A stretch of DNA of 64,000 bases from Flavobacterium antarcticum DSM 19726 (GTDB taxonomy: Bacteria > Bacteroidota > Bacteroidia > Flavobacteriales > Flavobacteriaceae), in the NCBI RefSeq assembly GCF_000419685.1, contig NZ_ATTM01000001.1:248001-312000 (forward strand), in the 5' to 3' direction. The translations under genes were made by a program, and so were the position numbers. The notes under the pieces were generated by a model. It ran no database searches, had not been told where the DNA came from, and saw only the letters and a program-made list of their open reading frames with translations. This document shows positions 18,050 to 26,373 of this stretch, piece by piece; the first letter of the stretch is position 1; each line of letters begins with the position of its first letter.

Positions 18050-19063
18050 ATGAAAGTACTTGTAACAGGAGGTTTAGGATTTATAGGCTCTCACACGGTT
18101 GTGGAATTGCAAAATGAAGGTTTTGAAGTGATAATTATTGATAATTTATCCAATTCTTCTGAAGAAGTTTTGGTGGGAATTGAGAATATTTCAGGTAAAA
18201 AACCGGTTTTTGAAAAGATGGACTTGCGTGAAAAAAATGCTGTAATTTCTTTCTTTGAAAAACACAACGATATAAATGGAGTGATTCACTTTGCTGCTTC
18301 TAAAGCGGTTGGTGAAAGTGTTGAAAATCCGTTGTTGTATTACGAAAATAACATCAATACATTGGTTTACGTGTTGCAAGAATTACAGAAAAAAGACGAT
18401 GCTAGTTTCATATTTAGTTCTTCTTGTACCGTTTACGGTCAAGCCGAAAAAATGCCAATAACCGAAGATGCTCCTGTTCAAATGGCGATGTCTCCTTATG
18501 GAAACACGAAACAAATTGGTGAGGAAATCATTACGGAAGTAGCTAAAGTTTCGAATATCAAATCAATTTTATTGAGATATTTCAATCCAATTGGAGCACA
18601 TCCAACGGCTGAAATTGGGGAATTGCCAATTGGTGTTCCACAAAATTTAGTGCCGTTTATTACACAAACAGGAATGGGACTGCGTCAACAATTAGCGGTT
18701 TACGGTGACGATTATCCAACGCCTGATGGAACAGCAGTTCGCGACTACATTCACGTAGTTGATTTGGCGAAAGCCCACGTTGTTGCTTTAAAAAGACTTT
18801 TAGAAAATAAAAATATTGATAAAGTAGAAACCTTTAATTTAGGAACAGGAACAGGAAGCTCGGTTTTAGAAGTGATTCATGCTTTTGAGAAAGTTTCAAA
18901 TCAGAAATTAAATTATAAAATTGTTGGCAGAAGAGAAGGCGATATTACTTCGGCTTACGCCAATACGGATAAAGCGAACGAAGTTTTAGGATGGAAAGCA
19001 CAATCGACTTTGGAAGAAAGTTTAGCAAGTGCCTGGAAATGGGAACAAAAAATTAGAGCATAA
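18050..19063 (+). CDS. galE: UDP-glucose 4-epimerase
   Basis: A 337-residue extended short-chain dehydrogenase interconverting UDP-glucose and UDP-galactose (possibly also the N-acetyl forms). It has the NAD-binding GGLGFIGSHTVVEL at residues 7-20, the catalytic serine-threonine strand FSSSCTVYG near 123 and the YGNTK catalytic tyrosine-lysine pair near 150. It also has the LRYFNPIGAHP and VRDYIHVVDLAKAH motifs typical of GalE. Length matches the family (about 338). It closes the DegT operon; no terminator is obvious in the 76-bp gap to the CIA30 gene. Confidence 0.95.
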   Translation: MKVLVTGGLGFIGSHTVVELQNEGFEVIIIDNLSNSSEEVLVGIENISGKKPVFEKMDLREKNAVISFFEKHNDINGVIHFAASKAVGESVENPLLYYENNINTLVYVLQELQKKDDASFIFSSSCTVYGQAEKMPITEDAPVQMAMSPYGNTKQIGEEIITEVAKVSNIKSILLRYFNPIGAHPTAEIGELPIGVPQNLVPFITQTGMGLRQQLAVYGDDYPTPDGTAVRDYIHVVDLAKAHVVALKRLLENKNIDKVETFNLGTGTGSSVLEVIHAFEKVSNQKLNYKIVGRREGDITSAYANTDKANEVLGWKAQSTLEESLASAWKWEQKIRA

Positions 19064-19139
19064 ACGTTTCTTACTGTTTTGCAAAATTTTAAAAGTTTCA
19101 TTTTATATTATTTATCTTTAAAAGAGAAAATGATGTAAA

Positions 19140-19664
19140 ATGAAACTTTTTTTAATTCAATTAATTCTATTTATGAGTACAATAACGATATATGATTTCG
19201 ACAAGAGCGCTTCTGCAAATGATTGGAGAATTGTTGATGACGTAGTAATGGGTGGACGATCCAACGGACGATTTTCGATTGATAGTGACGGACACGGTAT
19301 TTTCGAAGGGAAAATTTCATTAGAAAATAATGGTGGATTTTCATCCGTTCGATATCAGTTTGAAAAAGTAGCTGTAACAGAAAACAGTGCAGTTTTGATA
19401 ACTTTAAAAGGTGATGGCAAAGACTATCAATTTCGCATAAAAGACAAATCTAGCACTTCTTATTCGTATATCACAACTTTCAAAACGTCGGGAGAATGGC
19501 AAACTATTGAAATTAAATTATCTGATTTATATCCTTCTTTTCGAGGTCGAAAATTAGATTTGCCAAATTTCGAAAGTGATTTTTTTGAAGAAATTGTGTT
19601 TTTAATTGGCAATAAAAGGGAAGAAAATTTTAAATTAGTTTTGGATAAGATTGAATTGAAATAA
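19140..19664 (+). CDS. CIA30-family (complex I intermediate-associated) protein
   Basis: A 174-residue protein with a CIA30 galactose-binding-like beta sandwich: it opens with IYDFDKSASANDWRIVDDVVMGGRS and contains FSSVRYQFE, LKGDGKDYQFRIKD and the closing ENFKLVLDKIEL strand. The first 12 residues are hydrophobic (MKLFLIQLILFM) and could be a short signal or simply a long start; an internal ATG lies at 19173. Bacterial members are not assembly factors of complex I in any demonstrated way, so function is open. Confidence 0.85.
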   Translation: MKLFLIQLILFMSTITIYDFDKSASANDWRIVDDVVMGGRSNGRFSIDSDGHGIFEGKISLENNGGFSSVRYQFEKVAVTENSAVLITLKGDGKDYQFRIKDKSSTSYSYITTFKTSGEWQTIEIKLSDLYPSFRGRKLDLPNFESDFFEEIVFLIGNKREENFKLVLDKIELK

Positions 19665-19699
19665 TTATAACTATTTGAAATTCAATTTTATAAATTCAC

Positions 19700-19707
19700 T
19701 ACATTTG
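19700..19707 (+). promoter_or_regulatory. -7 element TACATTTG for the toxin-antitoxin pair
   Basis: It matches TAnnTTTG, 17 bases before the ATG at 19725, so the pair has its own promoter rather than reading from the CIA30 gene. Confidence 0.6.
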
Positions 19708-19724
19708 AATATAAATATTTTGCC

Positions 19725-19913
19725 ATGGAAAAGGATAGCACAAATAAGAAAAACGTAGAAGAGCCTTCAACTGTTTATAACGAAAGAAAGCAGCAAAAAG
19801 GAATTGGCAAAGACTTTGATTTTGACAAACAGTTTGCTAAAGGTTTGACGATTGAAGAGGCGAAGAAACTTTCGAAATCATTGATGCGTGAGTGGTGGAA
19901 AAAAGAGATGTAA
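19725..19913 (+). CDS. Putative antitoxin of a RelE/ParE-type module
   Basis: A 62-residue, highly charged protein: an N-terminal polar stretch and a C-terminal helix (IEEAKKLSKSLMREWWKKEM). There is no clear DNA-binding fold. Its role is inferred from position: it is immediately upstream of, and overlaps by 22 bp, a gene for a ParE-like toxin, with its own promoter. Confidence 0.6.
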   Translation: MEKDSTNKKNVEEPSTVYNERKQQKGIGKDFDFDKQFAKGLTIEEAKKLSKSLMREWWKKEM

Positions 19914-20218
19914 TTATTGAAGTTGAGGTGATTTATTATTTAGATACACTTATTAATAAATTATACGTTGACGACTATTTTTCATATGTTGAAAATGTAG
20001 ATTTATATGTTGAAAAAATTTATGAGTTCATTGAAAAAAGTGTCCATATATTTCCCCACAAATCAACACCCAAGGGTTTACTTCATTTAGGAGCAAATTA
20101 TATCTTCTATAAATCAAACGCTCGAACTACTTGGTATATATTTTTCGAAAAGAATAAAACGAGTTATTTGGTTACAGGCATTTTAAACAACCACTGTTCT
20201 GAAGCTCAACTTATTTAA
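19892..20218 (+). CDS. RelE/ParE-family toxin-like protein
   Basis: A 108-residue protein with the small alpha-beta plan of the RelE/ParE superfamily: an N-terminal strand (VIIEVEVIYYLDTLINKLY), two helices, then FYKSNARTTWYIFFEKN and YLVTGILNNH as central strands. The start is uncertain. GTG at 19892 or 19895 is used because no ATG precedes the first strand, and the gene overlaps the antitoxin by 22 bp. It is convergent with the M23 peptidase gene (8-bp overlap). Unlike the second module in this window, this toxin is intact. Confidence 0.65.
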   Translation: MVEKRDVIIEVEVIYYLDTLINKLYVDDYFSYVENVDLYVEKIYEFIEKSVHIFPHKSTPKGLLHLGANYIFYKSNARTTWYIFFEKNKTSYLVTGILNNHCSEAQLI

Positions 20219-20888
20219 TCTGCAGTAATAAATTCGGGTCTGGACAATTTTCCTTATAAAAGCTCAATTCCGTTTTCGAACAAACTCCCGGATAATCACC
20301 TTTTTTTCCTTGCAAATCTTTAATTATTTGAAAATGCAAATGTGGTGCATAATCACCATTTATAGGTGGTGCTCCAAGTTGAGCAATAATTTCTCCTTTA
20401 CTAACTTTTTGACCTTCATGTTTTCCATCTAAACTTTCCAAACTCAAATGTCCATACAAAGTATAAAAAGTCAAGCCTTCAATTTGATGTTCTAAAATAA
20501 TTGCCGGACCATAATCACCCAAGGCTGTGTTGTTTTGAAAGCTATGAATGGTTCCATCTAAAGCTGCTAGAACATCAGTTCCCGCCTTTATCCATAAATC
20601 CAAACCGATGTGAATGTTGCGTTCTTCAACATTAACGTCCTTGAAAACCGTACTTCTTTGGTACAAATTTCGGTGTTCTAAATATCCGCCGTAAGCGACT
20701 TTCGAATTATTTTTCGTTAAATGACTTTCAACAAAATCCTCAAATGCATTCGCATCCGTTAAAGGTAAATTCAATTTGTCAGTTGTGGGAGCCGATAAAT
20801 CGAACGCCACATAATCTTCGTACTCAATTTCAGGAGCGATGACTTTTATGTTTTTTTGCTTTTGTAGAATTTCAATTAGTTTATTCAT
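20211..20888 (-). CDS. M23-family (LytM-type) metallopeptidase
   Basis: A 225-residue protein with an M23 peptidase domain in the C-terminal half: zinc ligands HIGLDLW (His and Asp of the HxxxD motif) near residue 105 and HLHFQ near 186, with the WIKAGTDVLAALDGTI and YGHLSLES strands between. There is no signal peptide, so it is either cytoplasmic or exported unconventionally; peptidoglycan is the usual substrate of the family, but an N-terminal half of about 90 residues has no recognised domain. The ATG at 20888 is chosen over a longer in-frame start. Confidence 0.85.
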   Translation of the reverse strand: MNKLIEILQKQKNIKVIAPEIEYEDYVAFDLSAPTTDKLNLPLTDANAFEDFVESHLTKNNSKVAYGGYLEHRNLYQRSTVFKDVNVEERNIHIGLDLWIKAGTDVLAALDGTIHSFQNNTALGDYGPAIILEHQIEGLTFYTLYGHLSLESLDGKHEGQKVSKGEIIAQLGAPPINGDYAPHLHFQIIKDLQGKKGDYPGVCSKTELSFYKENCPDPNLLLQIK

Positions 20889-20957
20889 AGGTTTTAATTT
20901 AAAAATCCCCATTTATGTACTAAATGAGGATTTGTAAGATATAAATTTTTAAGGAAA

Positions 20958-21833
20958 TTAAGCCGAAAAAACAGCCGCTTCTTTGTTGATTTTTCCAACC
21001 AAACCAATCAGTACTTTTCCTGGTCCTACTTCCGTAAACGAGTCTGCTCCATCTGCAATCATTTGCTGAACTGTTTGCGTCCACTTTACAGGAGCTGTTA
21101 ATTGTATAATCAAGTTTTTCTTAATTTCATTTGCATCAGCAACTGCGGTAGCGGTTACATTTTGATAAACAGGGCAACTTGGTTCTGAAAATGTAGTCGC
21201 TTCAATTGCTGCAGCTAATTCTTCACGAGCCGGTTCCATCATTGGCGAATGAAAAGCACCGCCAACAGGTAAGATCAATGCACGTTTTGCACCAGCTACT
21301 TTCATTGCTTCACATGCTTTTTCAACAGCAGAAGTTTCTCCCGAAATCACCAATTGACCTGGACAATTATAGTTTGCTGCAACTACAATTCCATCAATTG
21401 AAGCGCAAACTTCCTCCACAACATTATCGGCTAACCCTAAAACGGCAGCCATTGTGGATGGTTTGATTTCACACGCTTTTTGCATTGCCAAAGCTCTTTT
21501 GGAAACCAATTGTAATCCGTCTTCAAAAGATAAAGCGCCATTCGCAACTAGAGCAGAAAATTCGCCTAAAGAATGTCCAGCAACCATTTGAGGTTGGAAT
21601 TCTTCGCCCAAAGTTTTTGCTAAAATAACGGAATGCAAGAAAATAGCGGGTTGTGTTACTTTCGTTTCTTTCAATTGTTCTGCAGTTCCTTCAAACATGA
21701 TATCTGTAATTCTGAAACCTAAAATAGCATTCGCTTGTTCGAACATTTCTTTGGCTAATGGAGAATTATCATACAAATCTTTACCCATTCCTGTAAATTG
21801 AGCGCCTTGTCCTGGAAATATATATGCTTTCAT
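20958..21833 (-). CDS. fabD: Malonyl-CoA:ACP transacylase
   Basis: A 291-residue cytoplasmic acyltransferase that loads malonyl units onto acyl carrier protein for fatty acid synthesis. It has FPGQGAQFTGMGKDLY at the start, the catalytic serine in AGHSLGEFSALVANG (Ser88) and the catalytic histidine in GGAFHSPMM (His195). ENVTA-type and GPGKVL motifs near the C-terminus are also present. Length is typical. It stands alone, not in a fab operon. Confidence 0.97.
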   Translation of the reverse strand: MKAYIFPGQGAQFTGMGKDLYDNSPLAKEMFEQANAILGFRITDIMFEGTAEQLKETKVTQPAIFLHSVILAKTLGEEFQPQMVAGHSLGEFSALVANGALSFEDGLQLVSKRALAMQKACEIKPSTMAAVLGLADNVVEEVCASIDGIVVAANYNCPGQLVISGETSAVEKACEAMKVAGAKRALILPVGGAFHSPMMEPAREELAAAIEATTFSEPSCPVYQNVTATAVADANEIKKNLIIQLTAPVKWTQTVQQMIADGADSFTEVGPGKVLIGLVGKINKEAAVFSA

Positions 21834-21990
21834 ATTTGAATTTTTTTATAATATAGAAAAACAAAAATACTGTATTTAATTAATTCAAACCAATTTCTCA
21901 ATCACTTTGCAATGCATTTGAAAACTTAATCGAGAATAAGTGTAACATTCACGTTTAAATGCGACTTATTAAACAATCAATAATTAAGTC

Positions 21991-23622
21991 ATGAAAAAAA
22001 TATTCGCAGTTGTTATTTTAGTTTTTGTTGCATTTCTTATGTTTTATTTTGGTCAACCCGTGCTAAATTATGGTTTTGTGCAGTTGCCCATTTTGATTTT
22101 ATTGTTACTGTTAATTGGCGTGGTACTTTTCACAAAACTAGCGGTCAATCCGGTTAATAAACAATTAATAGTGAGAGAAAAGCCGAGTAAAATTTTCAAA
22201 ATATTAATTGCTATTGTTCTCGCTTATGTAATTATTGTACCATTAGTTACCTCCTTACCCATGTTTAGAAGTGAAGATTATCGGAGCTTAATAGGTGAAG
22301 TTAAAAACGGTAACGACTTGAAAAATCACATCGCACCGATTTCTTTGGATGAAATTCGTGTTGTTGATGAACGATTAGCGATGTTATTGGGTGAAAAAAT
22401 TATTGGTTCACAACCTTCATTAGGTAGTCAAGCGGAAATTGGAGACTTCACCATTCAGAAAGTAAATAATGAATTGTATTGGGTCGCGCCACTTTTGCAC
22501 ACCGGTTTTCTAAAATGGTTTAATAATAGTGAAGGAACTCCAGGTTATGTAATGGTTTCTGCAACTAATGAACGGGATGTAAAACTAGTACAGGAAGTAA
22601 ACGGAAAAGCAGTTAAAATCAAGTACCAACCTGAAGCTTTTTTTGGTTCAGAAATCGAGCGACACGTTTATTTTAGCGGTTATGCAACAATTGGTTTAAC
22701 TGATTTTAGTTTTGAAATTGACGATGCAGGTTTGCCTTTTTGGGTAGTGACAACTTATGATAAAAAAGTAGGTTTTGGCGGAAGCGATGCTACAGGAACG
22801 CTTGTTGTAAATGCACAAACGGGTGAAATCACTCAATATTCGATGACGGATACACCACTTTGGGTAGATAGAATTCAACCTTTGCATTTAATTGAAGAAC
22901 AGCTTTCTGATTGGGGCGAATATGTACAAGGGTATTGGAACTGGTCGAATGAAAATAAGTTAGAAACGACAGAAGGTTTGACGTTAGTTTACGGCGAAAA
23001 TCACAAATCGTATTGGTACACCGGATTGTCATCTGTAGGCAAAGAAGAATCAACGGTTGGTTTTGTTTTGGTTGACACAAGAACAAAAGAAACAACTTAT
23101 TACAGACAAAGTGGTGCGACAGAATATGCAGCTCAAAGTTCAGCAGAAGGAAAAGTGCAAGAGAAAGGATATCACGCTTCATTGCCGATTCCGTATGTGA
23201 TTAATAATATTCCTACCTATGTAATGACGTTGAAAGATGATGGTGGGTTGGTAAAAATGTTTGCGATGGTTTCTATAAAAGATTATACAATTGTAGGTGT
23301 TGGAAATACAATGCGGGAAACCTTGATGTCGTATAAAAACGTCTATAATATGGCGGATAATGGTTTAGATGCGAAAAGTTTGACGACCAAGAAAAATTTA
23401 AGCTCTGTAATCACACGAATTTCAAACGATATTAAAAATGGAAATAGTTTCTACTACTTTATGGTAAAAGACAGTCCGTCGATTTTCGTGGGTTCGTCCC
23501 AATTGTCAAATGAACTTCCGGTGACAAATGTGGGCGATAGTATTCGAATTCATTTTGACGTCGATATGGAACAGATAATTGACGTTTCAGATTTTGATAA
23601 TCTTTCGATTGGAAAAAAATAA
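21991..23622 (+). CDS. Unrecognised large membrane-anchored protein
   Basis: A 543-residue protein I cannot place in a family. Three hydrophobic helices lie in the first 90 residues (about 5-24, 30-48 and 70-88, with the basic loop LAVNPVNKQLIVREKPSK between the second and third). A soluble domain of about 450 residues follows. It is beta-rich with short repeated segments: IGDFTIQKVNNELYWVAPLL, LPFWVVTTYDKKVG, GTLVVNAQTGEI, VGFVLVDTRTKETTYYR. These alternating hydrophobic strands with TG turns suggest a repeated beta unit. It precedes a 157-residue membrane protein by 29 bp, probably cotranscribed. The paired location suggests a joint envelope role, which is inference. Confidence 0.7.
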   Translation: MKKIFAVVILVFVAFLMFYFGQPVLNYGFVQLPILILLLLLIGVVLFTKLAVNPVNKQLIVREKPSKIFKILIAIVLAYVIIVPLVTSLPMFRSEDYRSLIGEVKNGNDLKNHIAPISLDEIRVVDERLAMLLGEKIIGSQPSLGSQAEIGDFTIQKVNNELYWVAPLLHTGFLKWFNNSEGTPGYVMVSATNERDVKLVQEVNGKAVKIKYQPEAFFGSEIERHVYFSGYATIGLTDFSFEIDDAGLPFWVVTTYDKKVGFGGSDATGTLVVNAQTGEITQYSMTDTPLWVDRIQPLHLIEEQLSDWGEYVQGYWNWSNENKLETTEGLTLVYGENHKSYWYTGLSSVGKEESTVGFVLVDTRTKETTYYRQSGATEYAAQSSAEGKVQEKGYHASLPIPYVINNIPTYVMTLKDDGGLVKMFAMVSIKDYTIVGVGNTMRETLMSYKNVYNMADNGLDAKSLTTKKNLSSVITRISNDIKNGNSFYYFMVKDSPSIFVGSSQLSNELPVTNVGDSIRIHFDVDMEQIIDVSDFDNLSIGKK

Positions 23623-23651
23623 ATACTACGATATAGCAAAATATAGATATT

Positions 23652-24125
23652 ATGGAAAATTGGGAGAAAGAAATGAAAGTAACTTTGGATAGTAAAACAA
23701 AACAGTTTTCGATTCTGGAAAAACAACATGTAAGCTATACCTATTTTACAAATCTTTTGTCAAGAATTGAAGAGGGTAGTATGGTTACTGATGTAGAATT
23801 GCGTTCAAAATTAGAATACGTGATTAATGATATGCCTCAAAAAAACGATGGAAAATTGCGTTATAATAGAACACAACTCATTGAAATCTCGAATTTGCAA
23901 TTGTATGTTGAGGAGAAATTCGGATTAATTAAGAAGGGTAAGTTTAAGCGTAAATACCTACCATTAGGCTTAACTTTAGGACCTGCATTAGGTTTAGCTT
24001 TTGGTGTTTTACTTGGAAAAATAGCATTAGGTTTGCTAATAGGTATTCCAATCGGAATGCTTTTTGGCGTTGCTTATGGAAATAAATTAGAAACTAAAGC
24101 TGAAAAAGAGAATAGGGTACTATAG
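23652..24125 (+). CDS. Unrecognised protein with glycine-rich C-terminal membrane hairpin
   Basis: A 157-residue protein. The N-terminal ~95 residues are soluble and charged. The C-terminal part has two glycine-spaced membrane helices (about residues 103-123 and 125-144, LGLTLGPALGLAFGVLLG and LGLLIGIPIGMLFGVAYG) ending in a charged tail. Glycine at nearly every fourth position suggests tight helix packing. No family recognised. It lies 29 bp downstream of the 543-residue membrane protein. Confidence 0.7.
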   Translation: MENWEKEMKVTLDSKTKQFSILEKQHVSYTYFTNLLSRIEEGSMVTDVELRSKLEYVINDMPQKNDGKLRYNRTQLIEISNLQLYVEEKFGLIKKGKFKRKYLPLGLTLGPALGLAFGVLLGKIALGLLIGIPIGMLFGVAYGNKLETKAEKENRVL

Positions 24126-24179
24126 TAAAATAGTTCCCGATAACGGCAATTTTAAAATTGATCGACATATATAAAATGA

Positions 24180-24213
24180 AGAAACCCTGTTTTAATACTA
24201 AAACAGGGTTTCT
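24180..24213. terminator. Strong bidirectional hairpin
   Basis: A 15-bp perfect stem (GAAACCCTGTTTTA plus flanking A-T) with a four-base loop lies between the convergent 157-residue protein and YceI genes. It is a good candidate for stopping both transcripts. Confidence 0.85.
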
Positions 24214-24253
24214 GATATTTTTAATTTAGCTAGTTCTTACAATAGCAGTTGAA

Positions 24254-24781
24254 TTATTGTTTTAAAAGTTGTAATTCAACATCCAACTTTACGTCTTCGC
24301 TTACTAAAACACCACCTGTTTCTAGAGCTGAATTCCAGTTTAATCCCCAATCTTTACGATTGATTTTCCCTGAAATATTCAAACCTGCTTTTGTGTTTCC
24401 CCATGGGTCAGTCATTAATCCGCTGAATTCTGCTGGAAATTTTACAAATTTTGTAATTCCATGCATACTTAAATCTCCTGCGATTTCGTAATCGTCAACT
24501 GTTTTTGTAAAAGAAGAGGCTTTGAAAGTTAATTTTGGATTATTTTCTACATCAAAAAAATCAGCACTTTTTAAGTGTTTATCTCTATCAGCGTTGTTTG
24601 TATTAATTGAATCAACATCTGCAGAAAATTCAATTGTTGCGTTAGAAAAATCGGCTTCATCAGAAATGATTGTTGCCTCGTATTTTTCGAAATTTCCTCT
24701 AACATTTGTAAACATCATGTGTTTAACTACGAATCCTATGCTTGAATGTGTTGGGTCAATTGCCCATTTAGTTGTTGCCAT
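24254..24781 (-). CDS. YceI-family polyisoprenoid-binding-like protein
   Basis: A 175-residue lipocalin-like beta barrel of the YceI family: it opens with WAIDPTHSSIGFVVKHMMFTN and contains the family strand signature (VRGNFEKYEATI, NADRDKHLKSADFFDVENNP, DLSMHGITKFV). YceI homologues bind isoprenoid-type lipids; the role here is unknown. There is no signal peptide, so this copy is cytoplasmic. Its promoter region carries the block shared with pirin, beside a Crp/Fnr gene. Confidence 0.93.
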   Translation of the reverse strand: MATTKWAIDPTHSSIGFVVKHMMFTNVRGNFEKYEATIISDEADFSNATIEFSADVDSINTNNADRDKHLKSADFFDVENNPKLTFKASSFTKTVDDYEIAGDLSMHGITKFVKFPAEFSGLMTDPWGNTKAGLNISGKINRKDWGLNWNSALETGGVLVSEDVKLDVELQLLKQ

Positions 24782-24817
24782 TTTTATATTTTTTTATTGT
24801 TGTTAATTTTTATAAGA

Positions 24818-24825
24818 CAAAGTTA
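24818..24825 (-). promoter_or_regulatory. -7 element for yceI
   Basis: The minus strand reads TAACTTTG, fitting TAnnTTTG. The shared operator-like block ends exactly 20 bp upstream of it, taking the place of a -33 element. Confidence 0.65.
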
Positions 24826-24845
24826 TTGTTTGTCAAATTTTATTT

Positions 24846-24875
24846 ACTTGACCTGGATTATCAAATTAATTTTTC
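24846..24875 (-). promoter_or_regulatory. Operator-like block upstream of yceI
   Basis: 30 bp, 27 identical to 25641-25670; the core on the plus strand is ACTTGACCTGGATTAT. It includes a TTGA-N9-TCAA dyad at 24848-24864. It is the likely binding site of the Crp/Fnr-type regulator encoded at 25661-26236. Only the first 20 bases are non-coding; the end covers the stop of the pirin gene. Confidence 0.6.
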
Positions 24876-25582
24876 ATCGGAATTTCCATTACTAAAAACT
24901 TTGAATTTTTAGTAGCTTTAATTTCAATTTCAGAAGCATTTGAAATTCCAATCGCATCTCTAGTTTCTAATTTCTCACCGTCCACTTCAATTTCGCCTTC
25001 AATATTCATGATATAGAAACCATTTCCTTCTTTTTTTAAAGTCAATTCTTTTGAAAATTTGGCATCAAAATCACTCAAGTAAAACCATGCATCTTGATGA
25101 ATCCAAACTCCTTCATCATCAACATTTGGAGATAGAATTTGAGCAAAATCATTTTTCTGTAATGAATTGTCTAAAGTAATTTGTTGGTAACGAGGCGTTA
25201 CATTTTGTTTGTTTGGAAACAACCAAATTTGAAACAGTTTAGTTCGCATGTCGTCATTTGGGTTGAATTCTGAATGTTGAACTCCCGTTCCAGCACTCAT
25301 TACTTGAATATCTCCCGTTTTGATGGTTTCGGTATTTCCCATACTGTCCTTGTGAGCCAAATCGCCTTCAAGTGGAATCGTAATGATTTCCATATTGTCG
25401 TGTCCGTGTGTTCCAAAACCCATTCCGGCTGCAATCGTATCGTCATTCAAAACTCTTAAAGCACCAAATTGAACACGATTTGGATTGAACCAACTTCCAA
25501 AACTAAAACTGTGATGCGCATTTAGCCAACCGTGGTCGGCATGACCTCGAGAATCGGCTTTATGTAAAACTGTATTTTTCAT
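24866..25582 (-). CDS. Pirin-family protein
   Basis: A 238-residue bicupin. The metal-binding His motif is HADHGWLNAHHSFSFG near the start, with FGTHGHDNMEIITI further on, both standard for pirins; MSAGTGVQHSEFNPND is also conserved. Some pirins have quercetin 2,3-dioxygenase activity, others interact with regulators, so the reaction is not assigned. It lies between yceI and the Crp/Fnr gene, all on the minus strand, with its own -7 box and the shared operator-like block upstream. Confidence 0.93.
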   Translation of the reverse strand: MKNTVLHKADSRGHADHGWLNAHHSFSFGSWFNPNRVQFGALRVLNDDTIAAGMGFGTHGHDNMEIITIPLEGDLAHKDSMGNTETIKTGDIQVMSAGTGVQHSEFNPNDDMRTKLFQIWLFPNKQNVTPRYQQITLDNSLQKNDFAQILSPNVDDEGVWIHQDAWFYLSDFDAKFSKELTLKKEGNGFYIMNIEGEIEVDGEKLETRDAIGISNASEIEIKATKNSKFLVMEIPMKN

Positions 25583-25611
25583 GTCTTTTCACTTTATTGA
25601 TTTGTATAATA

Positions 25612-25619
25612 CAAATTTA
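25612..25619 (-). promoter_or_regulatory. -7 element for pirin
   Basis: The minus strand reads TAAATTTG. The shared block ends 21 bp upstream, nearly the same spacing as at yceI. Confidence 0.65.
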
Positions 25620-25640
25620 CAAAGCGTCTACAGAAAATGC

Positions 25641-25670
25641 ACTTGACCTAGATTATGAAATTATTTTTTC
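25641..25670 (-). promoter_or_regulatory. Operator-like block upstream of pirin
   Basis: Second copy of the 30-bp block (core ACTTGACCTAGATTAT on the plus strand). It ends inside the stop region of the Crp/Fnr gene. The dyad is weaker here (TTGA-N9-TGAA). Confidence 0.6.
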
Positions 25671-26236
25671 AAAAGTTTGGCTTTCATTCGGCTGAAAAAT
25701 TCAGGAGTCACGCCAATGTAAGAGGCAATTTGCTTTTGCGGAAGATAGGGGAGAATAGAATGAAATTTTTTCGTAAAAATGTCGTAACGCGCTTCGGCAG
25801 TAAAAGTTAGGTTATTAATGAGTCGCTTTTGATTTGCTATTAACGAATTTTCAATTAAAATTCGGAAGAAACGTTCCGTTTTAGGAACTTCAGAATAAAG
25901 CTTTTCCTGATTTTCTTTAGTCAATACAATAACTTCTGCATCTTCAATTACTTCGATGAAAAGTTGGCCTGGACGTTGTGAGAGATAACTGTACATATCG
26001 GCAATCCACCATTCGGGACAAGCAAAACTGACTACGTGTTCAACGCCATTTTCGTCAATCGTGTAACTTCTTAAAATACCTTTGATCACAAAATAAGATT
26101 GCGTACAAACATCAGCCTGTTTTAGTAAAATGGTTTTTGCTTTGAAAGTTTGAGGTTCAGTCAAAAACAAAACACGTCCTTCGTCCTCGGGAGTTAAAGT
26201 AACGTGTTTTGCGATATTTTTAAGGAGTAAATTCAT
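25661..26236 (-). CDS. Crp/Fnr-family transcriptional regulator
   Basis: A 191-residue regulator with an N-terminal cyclic-nucleotide-binding-like barrel (about residues 20-120, with the YFVIKGILRSYTIDENGVEHVVSF segment). A C-terminal winged-helix segment follows, reduced to its core (LPYLPQKQIASYIGVTPEFFSRMKAKLL, about 162-190). Such short-HTH Crp-like regulators are common in Bacteroidota. No cyclic-nucleotide-binding phosphate cassette is clear, so the effector is unknown. Its neighbours pirin and yceI both carry the same block upstream, so they are the likely targets, and the gene precedes them on the same strand. Confidence 0.9.
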   Translation of the reverse strand: MNLLLKNIAKHVTLTPEDEGRVLFLTEPQTFKAKTILLKQADVCTQSYFVIKGILRSYTIDENGVEHVVSFACPEWWIADMYSYLSQRPGQLFIEVIEDAEVIVLTKENQEKLYSEVPKTERFFRILIENSLIANQKRLINNLTFTAEARYDIFTKKFHSILPYLPQKQIASYIGVTPEFFSRMKAKLLKK

Positions 26237-26274
26237 TCTTTAAATATAGAAAAAAATGAAATAAATAAATATTT

Positions 26275-26340
26275 TTTTGCCACAGATTATTTTGATTTAA
26301 AAGATTAAATCTGTGGTAATCTTTTGAATCTGTGGCAAAA
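26275..26340. repeat. Inverted-repeat element, CACAGATT family
   Basis: 66 bp with 14-bp perfect terminal inverted repeats (TTTTGCCACAGATT). It lies upstream of the Crp/Fnr gene, between it and purT. It is related in wording to the elements at 44707, 51190-51752 and 52721. Confidence 0.7.
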
Positions 26341-26373
26341 TTTAAATAGAATATTTCCTTGAAATTATATTTT

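Noticed and set aside
15094..19063. A complete polysaccharide or O-antigen locus
   Set aside because: Only one aminotransferase, galE and waaA are present, with no glycosyltransferase series, flippase or polymerase.
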